Source of the DNA: Variovorax paradoxus B4
GTDB taxonomy: Bacteria; Pseudomonadota; Gammaproteobacteria; Burkholderiales; Burkholderiaceae_C
DNA: 64,000 nucleotides
Direction of reading: 5' to 3'
Assembly: GCF_000463015.1 (NCBI RefSeq)
Contig: NC_022247.1
Location: forward strand, 3,906,001 to 3,970,000
Positions 42,574 through 53,953 of this stretch are shown piece by piece. Positions within the stretch are counted from its first letter, which is position 1; each line of letters begins with the position of its first letter. The translations under genes and the position numbers were made by a program. The notes under the pieces were generated by a model, which was given only the letters and a program-made list of their open reading frames with translations, was not told the DNA's origin and ran no database searches.

Positions 42574-45500
42574 TCACGTCGGCGAACCGGCGGCGCGGCT
42601 CAGGTGCCGCTCGTTGCCCGAGCGCCGGCGCAGCTTGTCGAGCAGCACGTAGACCACCGGCGTCGTCAGCAGCGTGAGCAGCTGGCTCGCCACCAGGCCG
42701 CCGATGATCGCCACGCCCAGCGGCTGGCGCAGCTCGGCGCCCTGGCCGAAGCCGATGGCCAGCGGCAGCGCGCCCAGCGCGGCGGCCAGCGTGGTCATGA
42801 GGATCGGCCGGAAGCGCAGCATGCAGGCCTCGCGCACCGCTTCCACGGCCGAGATGCCGCGTGCGCGCTCGGCCTCGAGCGCAAAGTCGATGATCAGGAT
42901 CGCGTTCTTCTTCACGATGCCGATCAGGAGGAAGAGCCCGATCAGCGCAATGATCGAGAAATCCATACGGAACAGCAGCAGCGCCAGCACCGCGCCCACG
43001 CCCGCCGAAGGCAGCGTGGTCAGCACCGTGATCGGGTGGATCAGGCTTTCGTAGAGCACGCCGAGCACGATGTAGATCACCACGATCGCCGCCAGGATGA
43101 GCGCCAGCTGCTGCCCCTGCGACTGCTGCGCCGCCAGCGCCGTGCCCTGGAAGCTGCCGCGCACGTTGACGGGCATCGCAATGTCGGCCTCGGCCTGCGC
43201 GACGACACGGCGCGCGTCCTGCAGCGTCGCGCCTTCGGCCAGGTTGAACGAGACGGTGCTTGCGAGCTCCGTGTCCTGGTGGTCGATGGAGCTTGGCACC
43301 GCGCGCTCGCTCACCTTGGCAATGGCCGACAGCGGCACCATGAGCGTGTTGTTGGCCGCCAGCGCCTGGCCGGTGGAAGCAGTGCGCAGGCCGGGGTTGG
43401 CCGACGTGGTGGTCGAGGTTCCAGTGCTCGCGTCGGTGGTGTTGGCCAGCGAACTCACCGTGGTGGCGCCGCTCGCGGTGGTGCTGGTGGTGAGCGTCGA
43501 AGGCACGTACAGGTCCTTCAGCACGACGGGCGCGCGCTGGTAGCGCGGCGCCCACTCCATGATCACGGAATACTGGTTGAGTTCGTCGTAGATGGTGGCC
43601 ACCGAGCGCTGGCCATAGGCGTTGTAGAGCGCGTTGTCGACCGCGCTCGACGTCACGCCAAGGCGCGCGGCGCTTTCGCGGTCGACATCGACGTAAGTCT
43701 CCACGCCGTTGTCGGCCTGGTCGCTGTCGACGTCGGTCAGCGCAGTTTCCTGGCGCAGCCTGTCGGCCAGCTTGGCGGTCCAGGTGCGCAGGTCGGCAAG
43801 ATTGTCGCCCTTGAGCGTGTACTGGTAGGTGGAATTGCTCGAACGCCCGCCCATGCGCAGGTCCTGCACCGGGCTCAGGAACACGCGCAGGCCGGTGAGC
43901 TGGTTGAGCTGCGGGCGCAGCCGGTTGATGACGGCGGCGGTCTTCTCGGTGCGCTGCGACAGCGGCTTCAGATTGACGAACATGAAGCCGCCGCCCGAGC
44001 GGCTGCCGCCCGCGAAGCCCACCACGGTGTCGACCGCCGGGTCCTTGTGGATGATGTCGACCGCTTGGCGCAGCTTCTCGCTCAGCGCCACCGACGAAAT
44101 GCTCTGGTCCGCGCGCAGGCCTGCGTTGAGCTGGCCGTTGTCCTGCTCGGGGAAGTAGCCCTTGGGAATGGCGGAGAACAGGTACACGTTGAGGCCCACC
44201 ACCGCCAGCAGCACCACCATGACCACGGCCTTGCTCGCCAGCGCCCAGTCGAGGCTGTGGGCATAGGTGCGCAGGCTCCACTGGTACACGCTCTCCGCCA
44301 GGCGCGCCAGGCGCCCCGCCGGCTTGGCGCCGGGCTCCTCGGCCCGCAGCAGCATGGCGCACATCATGGGCGTGGTGGTGAGCGAGATGACCAGCGATAT
44401 CAGCACCGACGCCGACAGCGTGACCGCGAATTCGCGGAACAGCCGGCCGATCTGCCCCTCCATGAACAGCAGCGGAATGAACACCGCCACCAGCGACAGG
44501 CTGATCGACAGCACGGTGAACCCCACCTCGCGCGCGCCGCGCAAGGCCGCCTCGATGCGGCCCATGCCGGCCTCGATGTGGCGGCTGGTGTTCTCCAGCA
44601 CCACGATGGCGTCGTCCACCACGAAGCCCGTGGCCACCGTGAGCGCCATCAGGCTCAGGTTGTTCAGGCTGTAGCCGAGCAGGTGCATCACGCCGAAGGT
44701 GCCCAGCAGCGACACCACGGTGGCCACCGCGGGAATGATGGTGGCGCGCGCGCGGCGCAAAAACGGGCCGACCACGAGCACCACCAGCACGATGGAGATC
44801 ATGAGCGTGGCCTCGATCTCGCGCAGCGAGGCGCGGATGGAGTTGGTGCGGTCGGAGGCCACCTGCACCTCGATGTCCTGCGGCAGCTGCGCGCGCAGTT
44901 CGGGCAGCAGTTCGCGCAGGCCGTCCACGGTCTCGATGATGTTGGCGCCCGGCTCCTGCGTGACCAGCACAATCACCGCGGGCTGGCCGTTGAAGAGGCC
45001 CAGGGTGCGCGTGTTCTCCACACTGTCGATCACCCGCGCGACGTCGCCCAGCCGCACCGCCGCGCCGTTGCGCCAGGCAATCACCATGTCGCGGTACTCC
45101 ACGGCGTGGCGGCCCGGCGAGGGCGTGTAGATCTGCAGCCGGCGCTCGTCGTTCTCGATGGCGCCCTTGGGCCGGTTGGCGTTGTTGGCCTGGATGGCGG
45201 CGCGCACGTCCTCGCTGCTGATGCCGAAGCGGTTGAGCGAGAACGGCTCCAGCTCCACCCGCACGGCCGGCAGCGAGCCGCCGCCGATCTCGACCTCGCC
45301 CACGCCCTCCACCTGCGAGACCTTCTGGCTCACGATGTTGGACACGGCCTCGTAGATCTGGCCCGGCGTGCGCGTCTTGGAGGTGAGCGCCAGGATCGCA
45401 ATGGGTGCGGCGGTCGGGTTGCGCTTGCGGTAGATGGGGTTGCTGCGCAGGGTGGCCGGCAGATCGGCTCGCGCCGCGTTGATGGCCGCCTGCACCTCGC

Positions 45501-45816
45501 GTGCGGCACTGTCGATGTTGCGCTTGAGGTCGAACTGCAGGCTGATGCGGGTCGAGCCGTTGGAACTGGTCGAGGTAAGTTCGTTGACGCCGGCGATCAC
45601 CCCGAGCCGGCGCTCCAGCGGCGTTGCCACGCTCGACGCCATGGTGCTCGGGCTCGCACCCGAGAGGCTGGCGGTCACCGAGATGGTGGGAAAGTCGACC
45701 TGCGGCAGCGGCGACACAGGCAGCACGAAGAACGCCGCGATCCCGGCCAGGGCAATGCCGATGGTCAGCAGGACCGTCGCTATCGGACGCTCGACGAAAG
45801 GCCTGGACAGGTTCAT
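42574..45816 (-). CDS. mdtC: RND efflux pump permease, MdtC-like
   Basis: A 1080-residue RND inner-membrane pump subunit starting [20 protein letters not shown]. It has the usual twelve helices and two large periplasmic domains; [15 protein letters not shown] and [19 protein letters not shown] are landmarks. Its ATG overlaps the mdtB-like stop (ATGA). It is probably the MdtC partner of a hetero-pump. An unusual Ser/Thr/Ala/Asn-rich insert (residues about 770-817, [14 protein letters not shown]...) interrupts the second periplasmic domain before [11 protein letters not shown]. Substrates may include bile-like compounds, antibiotics or flavonoids, but that is inferred from the family. Confidence 0.95.
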   Translation of the reverse strand: MNLSRPFVERPIATVLLTIGIALAGIAAFFVLPVSPLPQVDFPTISVTASLSGASPSTMASSVATPLERRLGVIAGVNELTSTSSNGSTRISLQFDLKRNIDSAAREVQAAINAARADLPATLRSNPIYRKRNPTAAPIAILALTSKTRTPGQIYEAVSNIVSQKVSQVEGVGEVEIGGGSLPAVRVELEPFSLNRFGISSEDVRAAIQANNANRPKGAIENDERRLQIYTPSPGRHAVEYRDMVIAWRNGAAVRLGDVARVIDSVENTRTLGLFNGQPAVIVLVTQEPGANIIETVDGLRELLPELRAQLPQDIEVQVASDRTNSIRASLREIEATLMISIVLVVLVVGPFLRRARATIIPAVATVVSLLGTFGVMHLLGYSLNNLSLMALTVATGFVVDDAIVVLENTSRHIEAGMGRIEAALRGAREVGFTVLSISLSLVAVFIPLLFMEGQIGRLFREFAVTLSASVLISLVISLTTTPMMCAMLLRAEEPGAKPAGRLARLAESVYQWSLRTYAHSLDWALASKAVVMVVLLAVVGLNVYLFSAIPKGYFPEQDNGQLNAGLRADQSISSVALSEKLRQAVDIIHKDPAVDTVVGFAGGSRSGGGFMFVNLKPLSQRTEKTAAVINRLRPQLNQLTGLRVFLSPVQDLRMGGRSSNSTYQYTLKGDNLADLRTWTAKLADRLRQETALTDVDSDQADNGVETYVDVDRESAARLGVTSSAVDNALYNAYGQRSVATIYDELNQYSVIMEWAPRYQRAPVVLKDLYVPSTLTTSTTASGATTVSSLANTTDASTGTSTTTSANPGLRTASTGQALAANNTLMVPLSAIAKVSERAVPSSIDHQDTELASTVSFNLAEGATLQDARRVVAQAEADIAMPVNVRGSFQGTALAAQQSQGQQLALILAAIVVIYIVLGVLYESLIHPITVLTTLPSAGVGAVLALLLFRMDFSIIALIGLFLLIGIVKKNAILIIDFALEAERARGISAVEAVREACMLRFRPILMTTLAAALGALPLAIGFGQGAELRQPLGVAIIGGLVASQLLTLLTTPVVYVLLDKLRRRSGNERHLSRAAGSPT

Positions 45817-48800
45817 TCAGCCACGGCCTCCCGCGTGCGCCCGAATCGGCGGCCCATCCGGTCGAACGCCAGGTAGACCACCGGCGTGGTGAACAGCGTG
45901 AGCACCTGGCTCACCACCAGCCCGCCGAAGATGGCCAGGCCCAGCGGCCGGCGCAGCTCGGCGCCCTCGCCCCAGCCGAACATCAGCGGCAGTGCCGCAA
46001 AAAGCGCCGCCAGGGTGGTCATCAGGATGGGCCGGAAGCGCAGCAGTGCCGCCTGGTGAATGGCTTCCTGCGGCGACTTGCCCTCGCGCCGCTCGGCGTC
46101 GATGGCAAAGTCGATCATCATGATCGCGTTCTTCTTGACGATGCCGATCAGCAGGATGATGCCGATGATGCCGATCACGCCCAGGTCGTTGCCGGTGACC
46201 ATCAAGGCCAGCAGCGCGCCCACGCCGGCCGAGGGCAGCGTCGAGAGAATGGTCAGCGGATGGATGTAGCTCTCATACAGCACGCCCAGCACGATGTACA
46301 CGCACACCACCGCCGCCAGAATGAGCCACAGCTGGTTGGAAAGCGATTTCTCGTAGGCCCCCGCCGCACCCAGGAAGCTCATCGTCATGCTCGCCGGCAT
46401 GCCGATTTCCTTGGCCGCCGCCCGAATGGCCGCCACCGACTTTCCGAGCGCCACGTTCTCGGCCGTGTCGAAGCCCACCGTGGCCGCCGGGTACTGCGCG
46501 ACGTGCGTCACCTGCAGCGGCGCGGCCTGCTCGCGCACCGTGGCAATCGACGACAGCGTGGTCGCACTGCCGCCGCCGGTGCGCAATTGCAGGTTGCCCA
46601 GCAGCTGCGGCGAGGCCAGGGCCTCGCGCTGCGCTTCCAGGATCACGCGGTACTGGTTGGTCTCGGTGAAGATGGTCGAGACGATGCGCTGGCCGAACGC
46701 GCTGTAGAGCGTGTCGTCCACCGAGCTGGCCGTGACCGAGAGGCGCGAGGCCGTGTTGCGGTCGATGTCCACGTACGCGGCCAGGCCCTTCGCGCCCGCG
46801 GTGGTGGTGGGGTTGCGCACCAGCGGCTCGGAACGCAGGCGCTCCACCAGCTTCTGCGCCCAGGCATCAACGGTGCTGGTGTCCACCCCTTCGAGCGAGA
46901 CGCGGAATTCGGTCGGGCCGGTCTCGGCGTCGATGGTCAGGTCCTGCGTGGGCTGCAGGTACAGCGTCACGCCGGCCACGGCCCGCACCCGCTCGCGCAG
47001 GCGCTGCATCGCGGCTTCCTGGTTGCCGCGGTCGGCGCGCATGTTGATGAGCATGCTGCCGGTGTTCAGCGCCGTGTTGTTGGCGGCGTCCACGCCCACC
47101 ACCGAACTCACGCTGGCCACCTCGGGGTCTTCCAGGACCGCATTGGCGGCTTGCTGCTGCAGCTCGGCCATGCGCGTGTACGAGACATCCTGCGCGGCTT
47201 CGATGCGCGCCTGCAGCTGGCCGGTGTCCTGCGTCGGGAACAGCCCTTTCGGAATCACCACGTAGAGCAGCACGGTGAGCGCCAGCGTGGCCACCGCCAC
47301 GACGAGCGTCAGCGGCTGGTGGCGCAGCACCCATTGCAGCCACACGTCGTAGCGGGCGATCACACGTTCGAAGAAGCGCTGCACGCTGGCGCCGAAGCGC
47401 CCACCTTCCTCGGCCTGCGGCTTGAGCCAGCGCGCCGACATCATCGGCACCAGCGTGAGCGACACCACGGCGGAGATCAGGATGGTGATGGCCAGGGTGA
47501 CGGCGAACTCGCGGAACAGCCGCCCCACCACGTCGCCCATGAACAGCAGCGGAATCAGCACCGCGATGAGCGACACCGTGAGCGAGATGATGGTGAAGCC
47601 GATCTGCGTGGCACCCTTGAGCGCGGCCTTGAACGGCGGATCGCCCTCCTCCAGGTAGCGCGCAATGTTCTCGATCATCACAATCGCGTCGTCCACCACG
47701 AAGCCGGTGGCAATGGTCAGCGCCATCAGGCTCAGGTTGTTCAGGCTGTAGCCCAGCAGGTACATCAGCCCGCAGGCGCCCACGAGCGAGATCGGCACCG
47801 CCAGGCTGGCAATGATCGTGGCGCGCACGCTGTGCAGGAAGAAGAAGATCACCAGCACCACCATCACCACCGCCAGCCCGAGCTCGAGCTGCACGTGCGA
47901 GACCGAGGCCCGGATGCCGGTGGTGCGGTCGCTCAGCACCTCCACCTTGAGCGAGCCCGGCAGCGAGGCCTGCAGCTCGGGCAGCTGCTTCTTGATGGCA
48001 TCGACCGTGCCGATCACGTTGGCGCCCGGTTGCCGCTGCACGTTCAGGATGATCGCGGGATAGAGGGTTGGGGTGTGGTCGCCGGCGCGCAGCGCGGCCC
48101 AGGCGCCCAGCTGCGTGTTCTCGGCGCCGTCGACCACGCGCGCCACGTCGGTCATGCGCACCGGTGCGCCGTTCTTCCAGGCGACGATCAGGTTCTTGTA
48201 GTCGTCCGCCGTCACGAGCTGGTCGTTGGCGTTGATGGTGTAGGCCCGCCGCGGTCCGTCGAAGCTGCCCTTGGCGCTGTTGGCGTTGGCCGCGGTGATG
48301 GCGCTGCGCAGCGTGTCCAGCCCGATGCCCACCGACGCGAGCGCGTTGGTGTCGGCCTGGATGCGCACGGCCGGCCGCTGCCCGCCCGAGAGCGACACCA
48401 GCCCCACGCCGCTGACCTGGCTGATCTTCTGCGCGAGCCGCGTGTTCACGAGGTTCTGCACCTCGGTGAGCGGCATGGTCCCGGAACTCACGGCCAGCGT
48501 GAGGATGGGCGCGTCGGCCGGGTTCACCTTGGCGTACACGGGCGGCGCCGGAAGGTCGGCCGGCAGCAGCGAACCGCCGGCGTTGATGGCGGCCTGCACC
48601 TGCTGCTCGGCCACGTCGAGCGTCTGGTCGAGCGCGAACTGCAGCGTGACGATCGACACGCCCGCCGAGCTCACCGAACTCATGCGGTTGAGCCCCGACA
48701 TCTGGCCGAACTGGCGCTCCAGCGGGGCCGTGACGGTGCGGCTCATGACCTCGGGGCTGGCGCCGGGGTAGAGGGTCTGCACCTGAATGGTCGGGTAGTC

Positions 48801-48920
48801 GACCTGCGGCAGCGCGGCCAGCGGCAAGAGCCGCAGGCCCACGAGGCCGGCCAGCACGATGGCCACCATCAGCAGCGCCGTGGCCACCGGCCGTTCGATG
48901 AAGGGGCGGGAGGGGCTCAT
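45813..48920 (-). CDS. mdtB: RND efflux pump permease, MdtB-like
   Basis: A 1035-residue RND pump subunit. The start at 48920 gives [20 protein letters not shown], matching the family; 49004 would add an unconserved 28-residue tail inside the upstream gene. [18 protein letters not shown] and [19 protein letters not shown] are landmarks. It is paired with the MdtC-like gene by a 4-bp overlap, and both are served by the adjacent membrane-fusion protein. Confidence 0.95.
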   Translation of the reverse strand: MSPSRPFIERPVATALLMVAIVLAGLVGLRLLPLAALPQVDYPTIQVQTLYPGASPEVMSRTVTAPLERQFGQMSGLNRMSSVSSAGVSIVTLQFALDQTLDVAEQQVQAAINAGGSLLPADLPAPPVYAKVNPADAPILTLAVSSGTMPLTEVQNLVNTRLAQKISQVSGVGLVSLSGGQRPAVRIQADTNALASVGIGLDTLRSAITAANANSAKGSFDGPRRAYTINANDQLVTADDYKNLIVAWKNGAPVRMTDVARVVDGAENTQLGAWAALRAGDHTPTLYPAIILNVQRQPGANVIGTVDAIKKQLPELQASLPGSLKVEVLSDRTTGIRASVSHVQLELGLAVVMVVLVIFFFLHSVRATIIASLAVPISLVGACGLMYLLGYSLNNLSLMALTIATGFVVDDAIVMIENIARYLEEGDPPFKAALKGATQIGFTIISLTVSLIAVLIPLLFMGDVVGRLFREFAVTLAITILISAVVSLTLVPMMSARWLKPQAEEGGRFGASVQRFFERVIARYDVWLQWVLRHQPLTLVVAVATLALTVLLYVVIPKGLFPTQDTGQLQARIEAAQDVSYTRMAELQQQAANAVLEDPEVASVSSVVGVDAANNTALNTGSMLINMRADRGNQEAAMQRLRERVRAVAGVTLYLQPTQDLTIDAETGPTEFRVSLEGVDTSTVDAWAQKLVERLRSEPLVRNPTTTAGAKGLAAYVDIDRNTASRLSVTASSVDDTLYSAFGQRIVSTIFTETNQYRVILEAQREALASPQLLGNLQLRTGGGSATTLSSIATVREQAAPLQVTHVAQYPAATVGFDTAENVALGKSVAAIRAAAKEIGMPASMTMSFLGAAGAYEKSLSNQLWLILAAVVCVYIVLGVLYESYIHPLTILSTLPSAGVGALLALMVTGNDLGVIGIIGIILLIGIVKKNAIMMIDFAIDAERREGKSPQEAIHQAALLRFRPILMTTLAALFAALPLMFGWGEGAELRRPLGLAIFGGLVVSQVLTLFTTPVVYLAFDRMGRRFGRTREAVAE

Positions 48921-48969
48921 CGCGAACGCGCTCGCTTGTTCCGTGGATTGTTGTGGCGGTTGCTCTTCA

Positions 48970-50286
48970 TCATTGCGGCGGACGCTGGCGCCGCCGCTCT
49001 CCACCGCCTTCGCCGCGCTGTCCGCGCGGACCCGAGGCCCCGGCGCGCGGGCCGGCCGCGGGCCGGTCGCCCTGCAGTTGCACGACCGCGCCGTCCTTGA
49101 TGCGGTCGCCGCCCTCGGTCACCACGTTCTCGCCGGCCTTCAGGCCCGAGGTGATGGCCACCACCTCGACGTTGGCCTCGCCGCGCTTCACCGCGCGCAT
49201 CGACACCGTGCGGTCTTCGTTGATCACATAGACGTAGTCGCCGTTCGGGCCGGTGCGCACCGCCGTCACCGGCACCACCACCGCGCGCACCTTGCGCAGC
49301 AGCATCTGCACATTGACGAACTGGCTCGGGAACAGCGTGGTCTGCGCATTGCCGAAACGCGCCTTGGCCCTGACCGTGCCGGTGGTGGTGTCGATCACGT
49401 TGTCGAGCGTGGAGAAGGTGCCGGTGTCGAGCGTTGCGGCGCGGGTCCGATCGAAGGCGGTGACCGGCAACGGCTCGCCCTTGGCCAGCTGCGCCTGGAT
49501 GTCGGGCACGCGGTCCTGCGGCACCGAGAACTGCACGTCGATCGGGTTCATCTGCGTGATCACCGCGATGCCCGTGGTCGCGTTGGCCGTCACGGTGTTG
49601 CCCGCATCCACCGCGCGCAGGCCAATGCGGCCGGCCACCGGCGAGGTGATGCGGGTGTAATCGAGGTTCAGCTTGGCGGCGGCCTCGGCGGCCAGGTCGG
49701 TGGTGACCGTGCCTTCGAGCTGCCGGACCAGCGCGGCCTGGGTGTCGACGTCCTGCCGGGCGATGGAGTCCTGCCCCAGCAGCGTGCGGTAGCGCGCCAG
49801 CGTGACACGCGCGGCTTCGAGCTGCGCCTCGTCGCGCTGGCGCGTGCCGCGGGCCTGCATCAGCGCCTGCTCATAGGGCCGCGGATCGATGCGCGCGAGC
49901 AGCTGGTTCTTTGCCACGGTCTGCCCTTCGGTGAACAGCACCTCGGTCAGCACGCCGCCGACCTGCGCCTTGAGCGTGATGGTCGCGAGCGGTGTGACCG
50001 TGCCGAGCGCATCGATGGTCACCGGCAGCTCGATCTCGCGCGCCGCCGCATTGCCGACCGTGACAGTCGCGCCGCCGAAGCCTGGCCCGCCGGCGGAGCT
50101 GCCCTTGCGGTTGATGAGATACCAGGCGCCGCCCCCCAGCACCAGCAGCAGCACGAGCGCGATCAGGCTGCCGAGCCAGAGCCTGCGGCGCGAAGGCGGC
50201 CGCGGAGGCGGAGACGATGAAGGTGGGGTTGCCGGTTGGACAGCAGGCGAATCGCCGGAAGAGGGCTCGGAGTTCGGAGATTCCAT
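48970..50286 (-). CDS. mdtA: RND membrane-fusion protein, MdtA-like
   Basis: A 438-residue periplasmic adaptor (HlyD/MdtA type) that links the pumps to the outer-membrane duct. A Pro/Ser-rich N-terminus precedes one membrane anchor ([21 protein letters not shown], near residue 40). [21 protein letters not shown] and the lipoyl/hairpin segments follow. The start at 50286 is preferred over the TTG at 50298. It is the first gene of the mdtABC-oprM-type operon; no obvious regulator is adjacent. Confidence 0.93.
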   Translation of the reverse strand: MESPNSEPSSGDSPAVQPATPPSSSPPPRPPSRRRLWLGSLIALVLLLVLGGGAWYLINRKGSSAGGPGFGGATVTVGNAAAREIELPVTIDALGTVTPLATITLKAQVGGVLTEVLFTEGQTVAKNQLLARIDPRPYEQALMQARGTRQRDEAQLEAARVTLARYRTLLGQDSIARQDVDTQAALVRQLEGTVTTDLAAEAAAKLNLDYTRITSPVAGRIGLRAVDAGNTVTANATTGIAVITQMNPIDVQFSVPQDRVPDIQAQLAKGEPLPVTAFDRTRAATLDTGTFSTLDNVIDTTTGTVRAKARFGNAQTTLFPSQFVNVQMLLRKVRAVVVPVTAVRTGPNGDYVYVINEDRTVSMRAVKRGEANVEVVAITSGLKAGENVVTEGGDRIKDGAVVQLQGDRPAAGPRAGASGPRGQRGEGGGERRRQRPPQ

Positions 50287-50512
50287 GGGGTGTGGCAATG
50301 CGCAAGTACAGCCGCTAGTGGAGCGCCGGATCGTAGCGCGCCTGTCTTATGAACCGTAAAGCGCCGGTAAAGCTGCGGACAAGGGCTGCATTTCGCGCCG
50401 GCTCGCCGCGCCTGGCGCCGCCGATCCGCATTTCGTCGCAGGGCCGTGGCGGCGGCGCGGGGGCGCCGGCACAGTCCAGCCCATCGAACCATCTTTCAAC
50501 CGGAGAAACGCC

Positions 50513-51034
50513 GTGCTGCTGCAGATCATTCTTCACACCCCGAAATGGGTCTTCGCCGTTTTCGCCCTCCTGCTGTGGCTTGGCTGCAGGCAGCTGCTGT
50601 CCGGCAGCGTCAGCCTGACCAAGGTCACCGTGATACCGATCGCCATGACCGGCCTTTCGCTGGCCGGCGTGATCTCGGCCTTCGGCGACTCGCCTGGCGC
50701 CCTGCTCGGCTGGGCCGTGGCGGCCGCCGCGCTGGTGCTGCTGGTGCTCCAGAGCCCGCTGCCCGCCAGCACGCGCTACGACCGTGCGGCGCGCGAGTTC
50801 CACGTGGCCGGCAGCGCGGTGCCGCTGCTGCTGATGATGGGCATCTTCTTCACCAAGTACGTAGTGGGCGCGTCCCTGGCCATGCACCCCGAGCTGCGCC
50901 AGCAGGCCAGCTTCGCCGTCGCGGTTCCCATGCTTTACGGCGCCTTCAGCGGCATCTTCGCGGCGCGCACCGTGCGGCTCTGGCGGCTGGCCATCAGCAC
51001 CAACGCCATGGCCGCAGACGCCCGCGCGGCCTAA
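50513..51034 (+). CDS. Hypothetical membrane protein, DUF6622-like
   Basis: A 173-residue membrane protein starting at GTG with GGAG 8 nt upstream (MLLQIILHTPKWVFAVFALL). It has about five hydrophobic segments. I recognise a general resemblance to DUF6622-like proteins but no function. It is divergent from the mdtA-like gene and precedes the 2TM-kinase cluster. Confidence 0.8.
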   Translation: MLLQIILHTPKWVFAVFALLLWLGCRQLLSGSVSLTKVTVIPIAMTGLSLAGVISAFGDSPGALLGWAVAAAALVLLVLQSPLPASTRYDRAAREFHVAGSAVPLLLMMGIFFTKYVVGASLAMHPELRQQASFAVAVPMLYGAFSGIFAARTVRLWRLAISTNAMAADARAA

Positions 51035-51090
51035 GATCACCGGCCGCTTCATCGACCGCCTCCAATCATTCATCCATTCGGACAACCGTC

Positions 51091-51387
51091 ATGAACTCCA
51101 CACAAGCCAACACCTCCGTCTCAGACGTCGAAAAGCTCGCCCGCCGCCGCGCCGGCGCCAAGATGGGCTGGTACATCCATGCCTTCGTCTACGTGCTGGT
51201 CAACCTCGGCCTGGTGGCGCTCTCCGCATCGCGCGGCCACACCTGGGCCGTCTATCCGCTCATGGGCTGGGGCCTGGGCCTCTTGATCCACGGCGCCGTG
51301 ATCTGGTTCGTCGCGCCCGGCGGCAGCCTCTACGACCGGCTGGTGGAGCGCGAACGGCGCGCGCTGCGCTCCGGGGAGCGCGGATGA
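51091..51387 (+). CDS. 2TM-domain protein linked to LytTR signalling
   Basis: A 98-residue protein with two membrane helices (WYIHAFVYVLVNLGLVALSA and MGWGLGLLIHGAVIWFVA), fitting the 2TM domain family. Such proteins often sit next to LytS-type kinases and LytTR regulators, and here a kinase gene follows 73 bp downstream. The open frame extends upstream, but the ATG at 51091 begins the family sequence. It may help the sensor assemble. Confidence 0.85.
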   Translation: MNSTQANTSVSDVEKLARRRAGAKMGWYIHAFVYVLVNLGLVALSASRGHTWAVYPLMGWGLGLLIHGAVIWFVAPGGSLYDRLVERERRALRSGERG

Positions 51388-51460
51388 GCGGAGCGCAGGG
51401 CCGCCCCAAGCCCGCTCGCTCCCGCTTGGCGGGACGGCGCGCAGCGCCAAGGGTGCACCA

Positions 51461-52531
51461 ATGAGCGTCGAAGCGCTCCCCCGTTTCCGTGCAGAGAACG
51501 TCCGGGGCATGCTCCGGCATGGCCTGATCACCGTCGTGTTCTGCTGCTTCATCGCCGCGGCGCTGGCCATCACGCAGCACGGGGACTGGGGCGCGCAGAT
51601 GGTGTATTCGCTGTCGATCGGGCTGATCAGCTGGCTCTTCATCGACGTGGGCCGGCTGCTGATCAGCGGCCACCGGGAGATTCTCTGGCCGTCGTCCGGC
51701 CCCTGGGGCTATCTGCTGGTGGCGGGCGGCGTGACGGTGGGCTTCCTCGGGGGCAATGCCATCGGCGACGCGTGGACCCACCAGCCCCTGCTCGACTTCG
51801 GCAGCTTCACGGAACGCAAGCTCGCGACCACGATCATCATCACGGTCACGGCCACCGTCTGCATGTGCTTCTTCTTCTACAGCCTGGGCAGGAGCAAGCA
51901 CATGCGGCGCCAGATCGACCTGGCGCAGCGCAACGCCACAGAGGCACGGCTCAAGCTGCTCGAAACCCAGCTCGAACCGCACATGCTGTTCAACACGCTG
52001 GCCAACCTGCGCGTGCTGATCACGGCCGACCCGCCGCGCGCCGTGGCCATGCTCGACCGCCTCAACAACTACCTGCGCATGACGCTCAGCGGCTCGCGCG
52101 CCCTGGCGCATCCGCTGTCGGCCGAGTTCGAACGGCTGGCCGACTACCTCGAGCTGATGTCGGTGCGCATGGGCGAGCGGCTGCGCTACACCCTCGATCT
52201 GCCCGATGAACTGCGCGGCACGCCGGTGCCGCCGCTGCTGCTGCAGCCGCTGGTCGAAAACAGCATCCGCCACGGGCTCGAGCCCAAGGTCGAAGGCGGC
52301 CAGATCGCGGTGCGCGCGCGCAAGGACGCGGGCCGGCTCGTCATCGAGGTGAGCGACACCGGCGTCGGCCTCGATGCGGCGCAAACTTCCGAAGGCAGCG
52401 GCTTCGGGCTCGAGCAGGTGCGCGAGCGGCTTGCCACCGTGTATGGCGACCAGGGCCGAATGAACCTGGCCGCCGGGCCTTCGGGCGGAACCCTTGCCAC
52501 ACTCAGCTTTCCCCTGCCGCCCCGTCCATGA
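51461..52531 (+). CDS. LytS/YehU-type sensor histidine kinase
   Basis: A 356-residue membrane histidine kinase. About four hydrophobic helices fill residues 20-145. The His-kinase region has the phosphoacceptor His in ETQLEPHMLFNTLANL (near residue 174). The ATP-binding domain has PLLLQPLVENSIRHGLEPK and VSDTGVGLD. It is coupled to the LytTR regulator by a 4-bp overlap (ATGA). The stimulus is unknown. Confidence 0.92.
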   Translation: MSVEALPRFRAENVRGMLRHGLITVVFCCFIAAALAITQHGDWGAQMVYSLSIGLISWLFIDVGRLLISGHREILWPSSGPWGYLLVAGGVTVGFLGGNAIGDAWTHQPLLDFGSFTERKLATTIIITVTATVCMCFFFYSLGRSKHMRRQIDLAQRNATEARLKLLETQLEPHMLFNTLANLRVLITADPPRAVAMLDRLNNYLRMTLSGSRALAHPLSAEFERLADYLELMSVRMGERLRYTLDLPDELRGTPVPPLLLQPLVENSIRHGLEPKVEGGQIAVRARKDAGRLVIEVSDTGVGLDAAQTSEGSGFGLEQVRERLATVYGDQGRMNLAAGPSGGTLATLSFPLPPRP

Positions 52532-53376
52532 ATTCCACCGCCCTCATCGCTGAAGACGAACCGCTGCTCGCCCAGGCCCTCAAGGCCGAACTCGCCGCCG
52601 CATGGCCCGGACTGCAGGTGCTCGCCACCGCAGGCGACGGTCGCAGCGCCGTGCGGGAAGCACTGCGCCTGCTGCCGCAGGTGCTGTTCTTCGACATCCG
52701 CATGCCCGGCCTCGACGGCCTGGGCGCCGCCGCCGAACTGGCCGACCGCTGGCCCGCCGACGAGGCGCCCATGCCGCAACTGGTCTTCGTGACCGCGTAC
52801 GACGAATACGCCGCCCGCGCCTTCGAGACGCAGGCCATCGACTACGTGCTCAAGCCCGTGCAGCCCGAGCGTTTGCGCAAGACCGTGCTGCGGCTTCAGC
52901 AGGCGCTGGCTGCGCAGCAGCAGGCAAAGCCAGCCCCTGCCGCCGCCGCCGACGAAGCGCTGGAGCGAACCCTTGCGCAGTGGCGCCAGGTGCTTGCGGC
53001 CGCAGCAGGCAACGGCGCGTCGGCGTCGCCCGCCGCTTCCACCGCCCCGCTGAAGATGATTGCCGCCAGCGAAGCCGGCGGTAGCACCGTGCGCATGGTT
53101 CCGATCGGCGAGGTGCTGTATTTCGAGGCGGCCGACAAATACATCCGGGTGCTCACCGCCACGCACGAATACCTGATCCGCACGCCGCTCAAGCAGCTGC
53201 TGGCCCAGCTCGACCCAGAGACCTTCTGGCAGGTGCATCGCGCCGTGGTGGTGCGCAGTTCGGCCATCGAGGCCGTGCACCGCGACGAGGCCGGCAAGCT
53301 GCACCTCGACTTGCGCGGCCGGACCGAAAAAATCCCCGTCAGCCGTCTTTACGGCCACCTGTTTCGCGCCATGTGA
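52528..53376 (+). CDS. LytTR-family response regulator
   Basis: A 282-residue regulator. The receiver has an acidic pair (EDEP) and the phosphoacceptor Asp in LFFDIRMPGLDGLG, with Lys in DYVLKPV. A Pro/Ala-rich linker leads to a LytTR DNA-binding domain (about residues 175-280: IGEVLYFEAADKYIRVLT, FWQVHRAVVVR). It is the partner of the kinase that overlaps its start. Its target genes are unknown. Confidence 0.93.
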   Translation: MNSTALIAEDEPLLAQALKAELAAAWPGLQVLATAGDGRSAVREALRLLPQVLFFDIRMPGLDGLGAAAELADRWPADEAPMPQLVFVTAYDEYAARAFETQAIDYVLKPVQPERLRKTVLRLQQALAAQQQAKPAPAAAADEALERTLAQWRQVLAAAAGNGASASPAASTAPLKMIAASEAGGSTVRMVPIGEVLYFEAADKYIRVLTATHEYLIRTPLKQLLAQLDPETFWQVHRAVVVRSSAIEAVHRDEAGKLHLDLRGRTEKIPVSRLYGHLFRAM

Positions 53377-53398
53377 AATCGAGCGGTGCCGACACCAT

Positions 53399-53432
53399 AA
53401 AAAAGGCCGGCCCCAGCAGGACCGGCTTTTTC
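53399..53432. terminator. Bidirectional terminator
   Basis: An A-run, GCCGG/CCGGC arms (53406-53410 and 53422-53426) and a T-run (53427-53431) lie between the convergent LytTR gene and PVYY-repeat gene. The A-run serves the minus strand. Confidence 0.8.
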
Positions 53433-53459
53433 AGATGGCGGATTCCGCCGAGGTGCCGC

Positions 53460-53819
53460 TTAGCGCCAGTGGCCGTGACCGTGGCCATGGCCGCGATAGT
53501 AGCCACGCGGACCGTAGTAGCGCGGCGCGTAATACGCCGGCGGGGCGTAGTACACCGGGGCCGGCCGGTAGTAGACCGGCGGCGGCGGACGGTAGTACAC
53601 CGGGGGCGGCGGTGCGTAGTACACCGGCGCGGGGGCCGAATAAACCGGTGCCGGGTAGTAGGCCGGAGCGCCCACACCCACGGCCACCCCTGGCAGACCC
53701 ACGCCGATCGACCAGCTCACGTCGCCGCGGGCGCTGGCCGAAGTGGCCGCAAACAATGCACCGGCTGCCACGACACCCGCAGCGACCCATTTGAAGAAGG
53801 TTGAACGTGTGAGGCTCAT
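53460..53819 (-). CDS. Secreted PVYY-repeat protein
   Basis: A 119-residue exported protein. A signal peptide (about residues 1-31, ending ASARG) is followed by a short GVGLPGVAVGVGAP stretch and then repeated PVYY/APPP units that fill residues about 52-100. The tail is RGHGHGHGHWR, a possible metal-binding end. AAGGAG lies 9 nt before the ATG. Such low-complexity Tyr/Pro proteins occur in Burkholderiales; the function is unknown. Confidence 0.85.
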   Translation of the reverse strand: MSLTRSTFFKWVAAGVVAAGALFAATSASARGDVSWSIGVGLPGVAVGVGAPAYYPAPVYSAPAPVYYAPPPPVYYRPPPPVYYRPAPVYYAPPAYYAPRYYGPRGYYRGHGHGHGHWR

Positions 53820-53941
53820 GATTTTGGACTCCTTGTTGGGGCGTTACCCGCCCATGTATGTATTGAACGCGCCAAATGCAAAGCGGTTGCCCGCCGCAAT
53901 GTGAAGAACGTTGCCAAAGGTAACCGGCAGGGGGTGCGTTC

Positions 53942-53947
53942 TAGAAT
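53942..53947 (+). promoter_or_regulatory. -10-like box abutting glnS
   Basis: TAGAAT ends 6 bp before the glnS ATG (53954). No Shine-Dalgarno lies between, so the message may begin at or next to the start codon. No clear -35 at the right distance was found. Confidence 0.4.
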
Positions 53948-53953
53948 GCCGCA

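Noticed and set aside
42025..49100. Very long plus-strand open frames opposite the RND pump genes
   Set aside because: They are rich in Arg, His, Gly and Gln, show no family motif, and lie opposite intact RND, MFP and OMF genes. High GC makes such antisense frames common.
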